NCBI GenBank assembly: GCA_019058295.1 | Contig: JAHPZI010000028.1 | Span: 1-64,000, forward strand | Direction of reading: 5' to 3' | DNA from: Promethearchaeota archaeon | Lineage (GTDB): Archaea; Asgardarchaeota; Lokiarchaeia; Sigyniarchaeales; SOKP01 | DNA length: 64,000 nucleotides | In this document: positions 36,695 through 45,542 of the stretch, in pieces | How the letters are laid out: each line of letters starts with the position of its first letter | How positions within the stretch are numbered: the first letter of the stretch is position 1 | The notes under the pieces: model-generated | What the model saw: the letters and a program-made list of their open reading frames with translations, nothing else | Database searches by the model: none | What the model was told of the DNA's origin: nothing | Made by a program: the position numbers and the translations under genes

Positions 36695-37333
36695 ATGGAT
36701 GATTATAAACAAAATAGTGTCCAAAAAGAAGAGAATTCAAATCAATTAGAAGAATTTCGAGAAACGGGAATGAGTTTAGAGAAATCTAATAGACTTTCTA
36801 CTTTAGATTTAATCTACTCCGCAATATTAGGAGTTATGGGAGGATTTATCTCCAGTCTCATACCATTTAGTATTTTAATCAAAGTATGGTATCCTCTAAC
36901 GGGAGGTACTCAATTAATATCCGGACATCATGTTATGTGGGCCACTATAGTATATGGTTTGACACGTAAAAAACAAAATATCATGGTAACTATGTCGATA
37001 AAGGGATTGCTAGAATTTTTATTAGGAGATCCATGGGGGATACTCATTATTTTTGTTAATCTAATGGAAGGTGTATGTTTGGTATTAGGGTTCTTTTTTA
37101 TGGAAAAAATTGGAGAAGGTGAGACTAAACTGGGATGGGGCATTGCGGGTGGTTTCGGTAATTTTTTCCAAGCACCATTTTTTTGGATACTTAATCAGAG
37201 ATTTCATTTACATTGGACATTATGGCTCTTGGCTTTTATATTCGCATTTGTTTCTGGCATATTAATAACGGGAGTATTAGGGAAAGTGATTAAAGAATAT
37301 TTGATTAAAGCCGGGGTTCCGACAACATTTTGA
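36695..37333 (+). CDS. ECF transporter substrate-binding S component (YkoE-like)
   Basis: A 212-residue membrane protein. The first 45 residues are polar and cytosolic. About five or six helices follow, with GGTQLISGHHVMWATIVYGL and KGLLEFLLGDPWGILIIFVNLMEG, which resemble the thiamine-precursor-type S component YkoE. In ECF transporters this subunit sets specificity. Here the ligand is uncertain because the locus adds surface proteins not seen with YkoE. ATG 36695 is used. An AGGAG 12 bases before it is slightly better placed for an ATT two codons upstream. Confidence 0.65.
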   Translation: MDDYKQNSVQKEENSNQLEEFRETGMSLEKSNRLSTLDLIYSAILGVMGGFISSLIPFSILIKVWYPLTGGTQLISGHHVMWATIVYGLTRKKQNIMVTMSIKGLLEFLLGDPWGILIIFVNLMEGVCLVLGFFFMEKIGEGETKLGWGIAGGFGNFFQAPFFWILNQRFHLHWTLWLLAFIFAFVSGILITGVLGKVIKEYLIKAGVPTTF

Positions 37334-37340
37334 ATAGGAG

Positions 37341-39161
37341 TTGAACCTTAATATTTCCCGTGATAAAACAGCTCTCTCTTTTAAGAACTTCTCTTTTATT
37401 TATGGTACAGACAAATTAAAAATCCCATCAGTTTCAAATATAACTTTTGATTTGAAAGAAGGAGATGTTTTAATATTAGCTGGTGCAAGTGGAAGTGGTA
37501 AATCTACCCTATCTTATGCTATGAACGGGATTATACCTTGGAGACTAAAGGGTCTAATGAAAGGAGACGTTGAAGTCTTTGGAAAAAGTATTTGGGACTA
37601 TAATTTCATGGAATTAAGTAAAATAGTTAGTTTAGTTAAGCAAAATCCATTAGAACAATTAGTTACATTTACTGTGAAGGATGAGATCGCATTTGGACTT
37701 GAAAACCTAAAATATCCAATTGAAGAAATTGAAAAAAAAATCGAAGAAATTACTAAATTTTTAGAAATTGATCATTTATTAGAAAGGGATATCGATCAAT
37801 TAAGTGGAGGACAAAAGCAGCTTATAATCTTAGCATCATTTTTAGTAATGGAGCCTAAAATATTAATTTTGGATGAGCCGATTGCCTTCTTAGATCAACA
37901 TTCAGAGAGTTTATTATTAAACCGATTAAAGAAACTGATTCAATCACCCAATTATAACCTAACTCTCATAATTATTGAACATAGATTATCAAGGGTTGTA
38001 AATTTAGCGAATAAAATTATAGTATTGTCCGATGATGGAGAAGTTATTCTAAAAGGTTCAGTTTCTGAAATTTTAAAAGATAGATTTGATGAATTAAAGC
38101 TATGTAATGTGAGGGTTCCTTGGATAACAAATATCTATAGTGAATATAGAAAGATTACTACTAGAAATGCAGATGATTTTGGCGTGCCAACTAATTTCCA
38201 ACAACTCTTGAAAATTCCTGAAAATTTAGAAACAGAACAATTAAAACAAATATATCAGCTTCTAATCGATATAGAAATAAGACCAAAACATTTAGAGAAA
38301 TTAGAATTATATGAGGAAAAAATAGAGTTCGATGAAATCTATATTGAGACCTTAAAAAGGCTCTCTGAAAATAATAGAAATCAATCCATTTTCAATCAAG
38401 CTGAAGAAAATATTATTTTAGAAACGAGAGACTTATCATTCGAATATCCAAATACGGGAATTAATGCTATTAATAATTTATCTATTAAAATACATCAAGG
38501 AGATTTCATAGGTTTAGTTGGACCAAATGGTTCAGGAAAGACAACCTTATTATATTTATTAGCAAATCTTTATAAACCTACATCAGGAGAGATATTCTTT
38601 AACAATCAGAACCTCACAGAATTCAATCCTTATGAGTATGCTCTTCATATTGGATTTATATTTCAAAATCCTGAAAATATGATTTTTAAGCATACCCTTA
38701 GAGATGAGATTTTATATGGTCCTAAAAATTTTGGCATTCTGAAGGAAATTAATGAAGAATATCTTTCTAAATTAATTTGTTTAATTGGAGAAAATGATCC
38801 CTCAAAAAATCCTTTTAATCTAAGTTGGGGTCAAAAAAGAAGATTAAACCTTAGCTCCATATTTGTATACAATCCTGAAATAATTCTATTAGATGAACCT
38901 TTCATTGGGCAAGATCAGCGGACAATTGATTCAATTATAGAAACCCTATTTATTGAAAATAAAAGAGGAAAGACAATTATTATCTCTTCTCATGATTATC
39001 ATTTACTTTTAAAATATACTAAAAGAATAATCGAGCTGAACAAAGATGGAACTCTGAAAGACTATGATACAAAAGATACTTATTTTTTAAAGCATCAAAA
39101 TCTAGGGCCAGTCATTTTTTTGAATAAAATTAAAGAATTAATAGGAGAGCGTAATATTTAA
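37341..39161 (+). CDS. ECF transporter ATPase with two fused ABC domains (EcfA-EcfA')
   Basis: A 606-residue protein containing two ABC ATPases. Domain 1: Walker A GASGSGKS near 50, LSGGQKQ near 155, ILDEPIAFLD. Domain 2: Walker A GPNGSGKTT near 394, a modified signature LSWGQKRR near 494, LLDEPFIGQD. A helical linker of about 110 residues joins them. It powers uptake through the S component and EcfT on either side. The TTG at 37341 is directly next to AGGAG, too close for normal initiation, so the true start may be a few codons downstream. The gene is 7 bases after the S-component gene and directly abuts ecfT. Confidence 0.88.
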   Translation: MNLNISRDKTALSFKNFSFIYGTDKLKIPSVSNITFDLKEGDVLILAGASGSGKSTLSYAMNGIIPWRLKGLMKGDVEVFGKSIWDYNFMELSKIVSLVKQNPLEQLVTFTVKDEIAFGLENLKYPIEEIEKKIEEITKFLEIDHLLERDIDQLSGGQKQLIILASFLVMEPKILILDEPIAFLDQHSESLLLNRLKKLIQSPNYNLTLIIIEHRLSRVVNLANKIIVLSDDGEVILKGSVSEILKDRFDELKLCNVRVPWITNIYSEYRKITTRNADDFGVPTNFQQLLKIPENLETEQLKQIYQLLIDIEIRPKHLEKLELYEEKIEFDEIYIETLKRLSENNRNQSIFNQAEENIILETRDLSFEYPNTGINAINNLSIKIHQGDFIGLVGPNGSGKTTLLYLLANLYKPTSGEIFFNNQNLTEFNPYEYALHIGFIFQNPENMIFKHTLRDEILYGPKNFGILKEINEEYLSKLICLIGENDPSKNPFNLSWGQKRRLNLSSIFVYNPEIILLDEPFIGQDQRTIDSIIETLFIENKRGKTIIISSHDYHLLLKYTKRIIELNKDGTLKDYDTKDTYFLKHQNLGPVIFLNKIKELIGERNI

Positions 39162-40046
39162 ATGTCAAGAAAGAATAAAAGTTTGGATCATAAGAGGCTG
39201 ATGTTTGCCTATTTCCCAGGAAATTCAATCTTTCATAAATTAAATCCTCTTTCAAAATTAATATTTCTCTTACTCCTTACTATAATTATATTACTAGTTA
39301 GGAGCTTAATATTCATGGCAATGGTTTCGTTATTTGTTATTTTTTTAGCTTTAATAAGCGGAATTTCCTTAAAGAATCTTTATTTGAAACTAAGATTTAT
39401 AGTCTCAATCCTAATAGTTAGTGTAGTTTTGAATATATTTTTTAATGCTATTCCCAGTGAAGAAGAAGTTATCTTGTTTTACTTATTCGGTATTGAATTT
39501 CTACCTATTAGAAAATTAGCCATATATTATGCCTTTAGAGCTTTTTTTCTCGTCTTAACATTGTTTACTTCTTCAATTATCTACTCCAATACAACTAATA
39601 TGCGAGATTTTGTATATGCATTGATGAGATTAAAAATCCCTTATCGATTTTGTTATGCGTTTATGGTTGGGATAAGATATATTCCTTTAATAGAACAAGA
39701 GGCAAAAACGATATCATTAGCCCAAAGAGCAAGGGGTTTTGGTTATGAGAAAGTAAATAGTATAAAGAAAGCTTATAATTGGATCTCTGAACGTTTACTT
39801 ATTACCTTAGTTTCAATACTTAGAAAAGCTCATACTACATCTATTTCAATGGAAAATAGATGTTTTGGCATTTATAAAGATCGGACTAATTTAATTAAAA
39901 TTAGATTTAAAGCAATAGATATTGCTTTTATTATAATTTTTGGATTTCTTTTCACTTTAATTTTATTTTATTTATTTCAATTGCTCCCGTTACCACAATT
40001 CCCTTCTCTTTATCACATGTATCTAAAGTATTTTAATATTTTTTAG
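39162..40046 (+). CDS. ecfT: ECF transporter transmembrane coupling protein EcfT
   Basis: A 294-residue protein with about six hydrophobic segments. It begins with NSIFHKLNPLSKLIFLL, typical of CbiQ/EcfT proteins. The coupling-helix region contains LAQRARGFGYEK near 180-195 and a second Ala-His-rich segment (KAHTTSISMENRCFGI), corresponding to the two Ala-Arg-Gly-like motifs that contact the ATPases. It starts immediately after the ATPase stop codon. Its last 24 bases overlap the convergent DUF364 gene. Confidence 0.88.
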   Translation: MSRKNKSLDHKRLMFAYFPGNSIFHKLNPLSKLIFLLLLTIIILLVRSLIFMAMVSLFVIFLALISGISLKNLYLKLRFIVSILIVSVVLNIFFNAIPSEEEVILFYLFGIEFLPIRKLAIYYAFRAFFLVLTLFTSSIIYSNTTNMRDFVYALMRLKIPYRFCYAFMVGIRYIPLIEQEAKTISLAQRARGFGYEKVNSIKKAYNWISERLLITLVSILRKAHTTSISMENRCFGIYKDRTNLIKIRFKAIDIAFIIIFGFLFTLILFYLFQLLPLPQFPSLYHMYLKYFNIF

Positions 40047-40862
40047 AAGTTCTAAATAACCACCATACTTTTCTCGCGTAATTGAATATTTTTTAGTAGT
40101 AGAACCCCATCTTATATTATTTCGAATATTATGTAAAAAGCCCTTTGCATTAATAATCCTAGTACCCCCAACTACATTAATTCCCCTTTTAAAGAGAGGA
40201 TCGGGTAAAAATCCAGCAGTGGGCCCTATAATCGAAGTTTTTTCTGCATTTGAGCAAAATTTTAGAATATCATCGATTGTATCGTTCAATATTGTGGTAC
40301 TAGTTAATAATACTTTATTGCAGTCTTCTAAATTAGTGGGATCTAAAGTAACTACCCAGTTCTTTTCTTTTTTCACTAAATCCTCTTTTAATTCAATAAT
40401 AACTAATTTATTCCCTCTTTCCTCAATCTTTTTAACAAGCGGTGGAAAAAAACCGACCATTCCCACTATATCTTTTTCATTTATGTTTAATAAACCTAAA
40501 GAATCTGAAGTATGATCAAAGGAAAAATTAGTTTCTTTAAAAATAAATTGACTAATTGCATTAATAGCTCCCATACTTAAGGATTTTTTATACAAATTAT
40601 TGGATGTAAAATCCTTTACTAAATCCATTGGAGAGGTATCTTTATATTCTTTTGAATCGATTTTAAGAATTTGTTTTTTAACTTCTTGAGTTAATGCTAT
40701 AAAAAAAATACCGATTGAGTTATCTTCTAATATTACTGCTGCAAAATTTGATTTTTTTGCTTTCTCATCAACAGTTGGAACAACAATTTCTTTAATTAAT
40801 GGAATTTGAACTCTATTAGCAATATCATTTAAGATTACTTGATATTCGGAAGATATTGTCAT
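40023..40862 (-). CDS. DUF364/DUF4213 protein (putative heavy-metal chelation family)
   Basis: A 279-residue soluble protein. The C-terminal half fits the DUF364 family: VGMVGFFPPLVKKI, KVLLTSTTILNDTIDDIL, TSIIGPTAGFLPDPLFKRGINVVGGT. The N-terminal part resembles the DUF4213 enolase-like cap. Members often sit beside metal or cofactor genes and are thought to bind metals, but no reaction is established. It is convergent with ecfT and overlaps it by 24 bases, so association with the transporter locus is by position only. Confidence 0.65.
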   Translation of the reverse strand: MTISSEYQVILNDIANRVQIPLIKEIVVPTVDEKAKKSNFAAVILEDNSIGIFFIALTQEVKKQILKIDSKEYKDTSPMDLVKDFTSNNLYKKSLSMGAINAISQFIFKETNFSFDHTSDSLGLLNINEKDIVGMVGFFPPLVKKIEERGNKLVIIELKEDLVKKEKNWVVTLDPTNLEDCNKVLLTSTTILNDTIDDILKFCSNAEKTSIIGPTAGFLPDPLFKRGINVVGGTRIINAKGFLHNIRNNIRWGSTTKKYSITREKYGGYLELLKNIKIL

Positions 40863-40907
40863 GTGTAAATTAATTAATTGTAAAATTTAAAAGAGGTTCT
40901 AATAACT

Positions 40908-43058
40908 TTATTGATATGGTTTAATAACGTGAATAACATCATCAAAATCGATTCCAAGCTCTTTGACTAACTCAATTGTTGGGCAACCAAACGCATTCCA
41001 ACCACGTTTTTGATACACAGCCTCTTGAAGTTTAAAATACTGAATCTCTCTATATTTTCGCAAAATTTTCATTTTTTCTTCGGTAGATTTACCTTCGATA
41101 TCTATATCGAGCTCCTTTAATTGTTCATCATATCTTTTTTGGCGACTTTCATATTCCATTTTTGTTACTGGTCCCATTGCTCTATAAGGTATATTGGAAT
41201 CATGTTCGCTCAAACCTTTACCTTGACGAATGTTAAAAATCCTTTGTAAATTATAGACACGTTCAGACATTCGGATAAGATCATCAGGATCTGCATTGAT
41301 ACCTGTTACTGCCGTATAATAATCTGCATACCATTGAACATGTTGTGGAATTTTCGCTTGTAATAATTCCCCTGCCATTTTAATCGGCAAATCAAAATTC
41401 GATGGAGGAGGCACATCATTCCAAGGAAGTTTACAGAGCCCACATAACCCAAACCAGGTTCTCCATAAAGGAAACCAATATAATGCTTTAGCTTTATCTT
41501 CAAATGTTGGAATTGAGTGGCGTACAACATCTTCAAAAATCAACCATGCTTCATCATGTTGAGGCCCTTTGTTTGTGAAACCATAGCCTCCTTGTTGGGT
41601 GAGTGATTCCTTGGTAACATATTCAGAAAACTCAAGTCCTTTATGCTCCATTCCAATATCTTGTAAAAAATTAGGATCTCCACTATATTTCTCAGCGAAT
41701 AGTTTTTTTAATCGTTTTATTCCTTGACCAACGACCAGACCAAAACCTTCTCCTCGTGCCATTTGATGGATTAATTCAATTGCAGCTTCAGCATTTCCAA
41801 AATGCAACTCAAGTCCGCCTGTAATTTCTTTATTTATAATTCCCTCCTCATAACACTCCATAACAAAGGCAATTCCTGTTCCTACACTTATAGTATCTAA
41901 ACCATAGGTATCACAATAAAAATTAGCTTCCATTACCCATTGAGGATCCCATACACCCCAATTTGATCCACATCCAGCAATAGTTTCATATTCGGGTCCA
42001 TCAACAATTACTTTTTCTCCTTTAAACTGTCCGGTCATAACTTTATATTTTTCAACCCAATGACTACAGCTAACGCTACACCCAAAAAAGCATCCATCTG
42101 ATCCTTTTCCCGTACGTTCCCCGAAAAGATCAGCCCATACTTGGCGTTTATAAGGGATTTCTTTATCTTTAATTTCACGATGTTGACCAAATCGAAAATT
42201 TTCAGTTGGGAGTAAATCTGTAATATTCATAATATCTGGAAGGTATCCCGTTCCTACAATTCTCATTTGATTCATAGAAGGATCGTATGTTATTATTTCT
42301 TTTTTGTGTTTCCTCCCGATCTCAATTAATTTTTCTGGATCAGCAGGATTATTTTTTTTAACATCATATGGAGGAGATCGACATATTAATGCTTTAATTC
42401 TTTTGTTAGCAAATACACTCCCAATTCCTCCCCTTCCTGCTTGTTTACAAGAAGCCCATTTCCTTTTTCGTGCATACCACGAAGAATTTAGCATCCCCCA
42501 TCTTGTGTGCCTTGCGGCAGGTCCTGAACTAACAACAGAAACCATCTGCTTTTCTTTTTCCGTAGATTCTTTCGCAAATTTTTCTGTTAATTGTTGAGTA
42601 AGAAGATGTGAATAGTCTGAAAGATTGTCTGATTCTTCAACCCTTATAATTTGAACCATGTGATCTTGACCATTAATAAATATCAACACATCATTTTCGG
42701 TTTTTCCTTGAATTTCAAGGACATCAAAACCAGAACATTTTAGATAGGGTCCAAAATGCCCTCCTACATTGCTGTCTATCACAATTCCGGTCAGAGGGGA
42801 GATTGTTGTAACTATAGATTTGCCTCCTCCAGGATAATATGTACTTGCCCCTAAAGGACCTGTTGCCCAACAGATTTCATTTTCAGGGTCATCCCATTTA
42901 ACAATTCTGTCTTTCGGTAAGCTATTCCACATAAGCCAGAGATCAAAACCCCTCCCACCGATGAATTTTTCTTTCATTTCATCGGTTATAGGTTTAATTT
43001 TAATTTCGTTTGTTGTTAAATTTATGTATAAAGTTCGATTTGTATATCCCCGAACCAT
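40908..43058 (-). CDS. Tungsten-dependent aldehyde:ferredoxin oxidoreductase family
   Basis: A protein of about 716 residues of the AOR family, which oxidises aldehydes with tungsten-bispterin and one 4Fe-4S cluster and reduces ferredoxin. The N-terminus (GYTNRTLYINLTTNE) and FIGGRGFDLWLMW fit the family start. CKQAGRGGIGSVFANKRIKAL binds pterin. Cluster cysteines are in CFFGCSVSC and, near the C-terminus, LCGLC. The frame extends 13 codons further upstream, but I choose the Met at 43058 because the family normally begins there. Which aldehyde it uses is unknown. A MoxR/VWA pair is divergently encoded. Confidence 0.9.
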   Translation of the reverse strand: MVRGYTNRTLYINLTTNEIKIKPITDEMKEKFIGGRGFDLWLMWNSLPKDRIVKWDDPENEICWATGPLGASTYYPGGGKSIVTTISPLTGIVIDSNVGGHFGPYLKCSGFDVLEIQGKTENDVLIFINGQDHMVQIIRVEESDNLSDYSHLLTQQLTEKFAKESTEKEKQMVSVVSSGPAARHTRWGMLNSSWYARKRKWASCKQAGRGGIGSVFANKRIKALICRSPPYDVKKNNPADPEKLIEIGRKHKKEIITYDPSMNQMRIVGTGYLPDIMNITDLLPTENFRFGQHREIKDKEIPYKRQVWADLFGERTGKGSDGCFFGCSVSCSHWVEKYKVMTGQFKGEKVIVDGPEYETIAGCGSNWGVWDPQWVMEANFYCDTYGLDTISVGTGIAFVMECYEEGIINKEITGGLELHFGNAEAAIELIHQMARGEGFGLVVGQGIKRLKKLFAEKYSGDPNFLQDIGMEHKGLEFSEYVTKESLTQQGGYGFTNKGPQHDEAWLIFEDVVRHSIPTFEDKAKALYWFPLWRTWFGLCGLCKLPWNDVPPPSNFDLPIKMAGELLQAKIPQHVQWYADYYTAVTGINADPDDLIRMSERVYNLQRIFNIRQGKGLSEHDSNIPYRAMGPVTKMEYESRQKRYDEQLKELDIDIEGKSTEEKMKILRKYREIQYFKLQEAVYQKRGWNAFGCPTIELVKELGIDFDDVIHVIKPYQ

Positions 43059-43246
43059 GTCTTGATGTTCATACTTGAGTTCTGCTAAAATCAACACATA
43101 TCACATCGATTTTAAACTTGAATATTATATTTAGGATATTACATTGAAATTCTTTAATTAAATTAAGTTTAAGGTTTCATTATCTTTTTTTGAATCTCTT
43201 GAAAATTTACAAAAAAAATTTTTAGAGATGATTCATTTTACGTTAT

Positions 43247-44116
43247 ATGGTTGATACAGCCACTAAAGTTCGAGAAATACAGAAAAAATTTAATATCATT
43301 GGAAGATCAGAGGAACTAAAAAAAATAATATTGGCACGTGTAGTTGGAAAGAACATATTAATTGAAGGTGAAGTTGGAGTTGGTAAAACAACCTTAGCAC
43401 AGGCAGTTTCCAACTACTTTGATTCAAATTTTTATCGAATAGACTGTTCAGAAGAAATTTTGACCCATAGTTTAGTAGGTCATTGGGATCCTCCACTTGT
43501 TATTGCAAAAGGATATGAAGAGGATTCTTACGTTTATGGACCGCTTGCCTTAGCCATGTCGAAAGGGGGCTGTTTATTTATTAATGAAATTAATAGAATG
43601 CCCGAAAGCACTCAAAATGCGTTACTAACTTCATTAGACGAGAAAATTCTTGATATCCCCAAATTAAAAACCATTAAAGCAAACAATGAATTTTTTGTTG
43701 TTGCAACCTTAAATCCTTCGGCACATGTTGGAGTAACGGCATTAGGAGAAGCTTTAAAAGATAGATTCATCTGGATTAAATTAGATTATCAAAAACCAGA
43801 AGAAGAAATCGAAATTATTAAAAAGGAAGTTGATATTGATGATGATATTGATAATAAAATCATACAGATATCACAAGAAATAGTACAAGCAACGAGAGAT
43901 AACACATCTATACGTAGAGGAAGTTCAATTAGAGGTGCCATTGATTTAACAGCATTAATAACTCAATATGATAACAATACCAGCACTAAAAACTGGATTG
44001 AAGCTGCAATAATGGCGCTTTATAATAAAATTGAAATGGAAGATGGTGTAGCAAAATCGAAAAAAGAAATTATCACTGAAATCGTTTTATCTATATTAAA
44101 TGACTCGGATTTTTAG
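43247..44116 (+). CDS. MoxR-family AAA+ ATPase
   Basis: A 289-residue AAA+ protein. Walker A GEVGVGKT is at 41-48. Walker B CLFINEINRM and the sensor segment NPSAHVGVTALGEALKDRF with its Arg finger follow. This is the MoxR/CbbQ/CoxD type, which works with a VWA-domain partner to insert or activate metal centres in other proteins. The downstream frame encodes that partner. Expression is divergent from the tungsten oxidoreductase across a gap of about 190 bases. The gene ends in GAT TTT TAG, where a -1 shift would continue into the VWA frame. Confidence 0.85.
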   Translation: MVDTATKVREIQKKFNIIGRSEELKKIILARVVGKNILIEGEVGVGKTTLAQAVSNYFDSNFYRIDCSEEILTHSLVGHWDPPLVIAKGYEEDSYVYGPLALAMSKGGCLFINEINRMPESTQNALLTSLDEKILDIPKLKTIKANNEFFVVATLNPSAHVGVTALGEALKDRFIWIKLDYQKPEEEIEIIKKEVDIDDDIDNKIIQISQEIVQATRDNTSIRRGSSIRGAIDLTALITQYDNNTSTKNWIEAAIMALYNKIEMEDGVAKSKKEIITEIVLSILNDSDF

Positions 44117-44274
44117 TAATCGATGATTTCTCAGAGGAAGAATCCAATGAGATTGAGAGAAAGCGGCTTAATGTTAGGCTTACGGAGAGCCCTCCTGATA
44201 AAGAAATCCTAAGATTAGAAATAATTCGGAGCAAAAAGAAAAAACCTGATTACTATCGCCACTTAGCAAATACA

Positions 44275-45231
44275 TTGGATTATAAGCAAATAAAAGAAAT
44301 GACTTATTTAGCAATCCAATATAAAAATCTTGAAGCTATTATGGGTATGCTTAAGTCAAACGTTTACGCAGCGACGGATGCTTTAGACTGCGAAGATGGG
44401 GTAAAATTTTTTACCGAAAAATCTAAAGAATCAAATATGGTTATGCCGGAAATATATTTCTTTATCAGACGACCGATTTCGCCAAAATATAAAAATATTT
44501 TTAGAAGGCTTGCCCGTCAGAGTATTTTGAAAACTTCCTTGAAAATCACTAGCAGAGGTATTAAAGGAACATTGAAAAAGATTTTCCCTTATTATGAAAT
44601 TGGAATGCCTGAGTTTGATCTGGATGAGACCATTCAACATAATCCGCTAAAAATTTATGAAAAAAGCCTTTCTCATAAAGATATTTATGGAATTAAAAGG
44701 CAACAGCAAAAAAGGAATGTGGTTTTAATTCTTGATACGAGTGGCAGTATGTATGGAAAAACATTATTAAATGCCGCTCTTACAACATCTGTTCTAGCCT
44801 ATAATATGGAAAAGGAAAATTATGGTATAGTCCTTTTCAATTCAACAGCTATGACATTAAAAAGAATTAATGATAAAAAATCAATTATCTCTATTATCGA
44901 TGAAATTCTAGATTCTGAGGCTGTAGGATTTACTAACATCCAAATTGGTTTAGAGAAAGGTTTAAAACAATTAAATCAAGTTAAAGAAAATAGAAAACAT
45001 AAATTTGGTATTTTAATTACTGATGGAAATTATAATCGTGGAGAAAATCCTCTTACTATCTCAAAAAAATATCCTAAATTACATGTAATAGGTATGCCTG
45101 CAGAGAATGACGCTGATAGAGGTCTTGATACTTGTCGAGAACTTGCCAAAGCTGGAAAAGGAAAATTTTTTGCCGTAACCGATTATAAAGAAATTCCGAG
45201 AGCGCTCATAAATTTATTGTCTCAAACTTAA
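44275..45231 (+). CDS. VWA-domain (CoxE-like) partner of MoxR ATPase; true start upstream
   Basis: From TTG 44275 the protein is 318 residues, with a helical N-terminal half and a VWA domain. The MIDAS motif LDTSGSMYG is near 154-160 and a Thr/Asp pair comes later (FTNIQIG and ITDGN). The same frame is open back to 44104. That stretch reads like protein (FSEEESNEIERKRL, then PDYYRHLANTLDY), but it has no ATG, GTG or TTG. The true start is therefore non-canonical, or the protein is made as a fusion with the ATPase by a -1 frameshift near 44111. The role would be metal-centre maturation with MoxR. Confidence 0.75.
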   Translation: MDYKQIKEMTYLAIQYKNLEAIMGMLKSNVYAATDALDCEDGVKFFTEKSKESNMVMPEIYFFIRRPISPKYKNIFRRLARQSILKTSLKITSRGIKGTLKKIFPYYEIGMPEFDLDETIQHNPLKIYEKSLSHKDIYGIKRQQQKRNVVLILDTSGSMYGKTLLNAALTTSVLAYNMEKENYGIVLFNSTAMTLKRINDKKSIISIIDEILDSEAVGFTNIQIGLEKGLKQLNQVKENRKHKFGILITDGNYNRGENPLTISKKYPKLHVIGMPAENDADRGLDTCRELAKAGKGKFFAVTDYKEIPRALINLLSQT

Positions 45232-45542
45232 TTTAATTTTAAATAAAGAAATGTCATTGAATTTGAAAAATCAAAATGATTTTAATCCTATTTTTGTTGA
45301 TATTTTATAATTACAAATAATCTATTAAAAGTAATTAGGCTATCAGAACCTAATAATTTGTAATAACTTAGATGAGTAAATTGGTAGGATAAAACAAAAA
45401 ATAAACAAATTTAATTGAAAGTTTTTAACAAATTTTTGCAATTAGAACAATATTTGAAATAATATAAATAGAATATCTAACATTTTTATTATAATTTAAA
45501 TCTTTTTTAGAAATTTAACAAAAAATTAGGTATATTGAAATT
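45232..45542. other. Intergenic region of 311 bases, no gene seen
   Basis: A very AT-rich spacer between the VWA gene and the giant beta-helix protein. I see no open frame of useful length, no RNA gene and no repeat. TATA-like stretches (for example AATATAAATAG near 45462) could serve the downstream gene. Confidence 0.5.

Noticed and set aside
36689..36697. ATT start for the ECF S component, as a sixth non-canonical start
   Set aside because: An ATG lies only two codons downstream at an acceptable distance from the extended SD site, so the case is not decisive.
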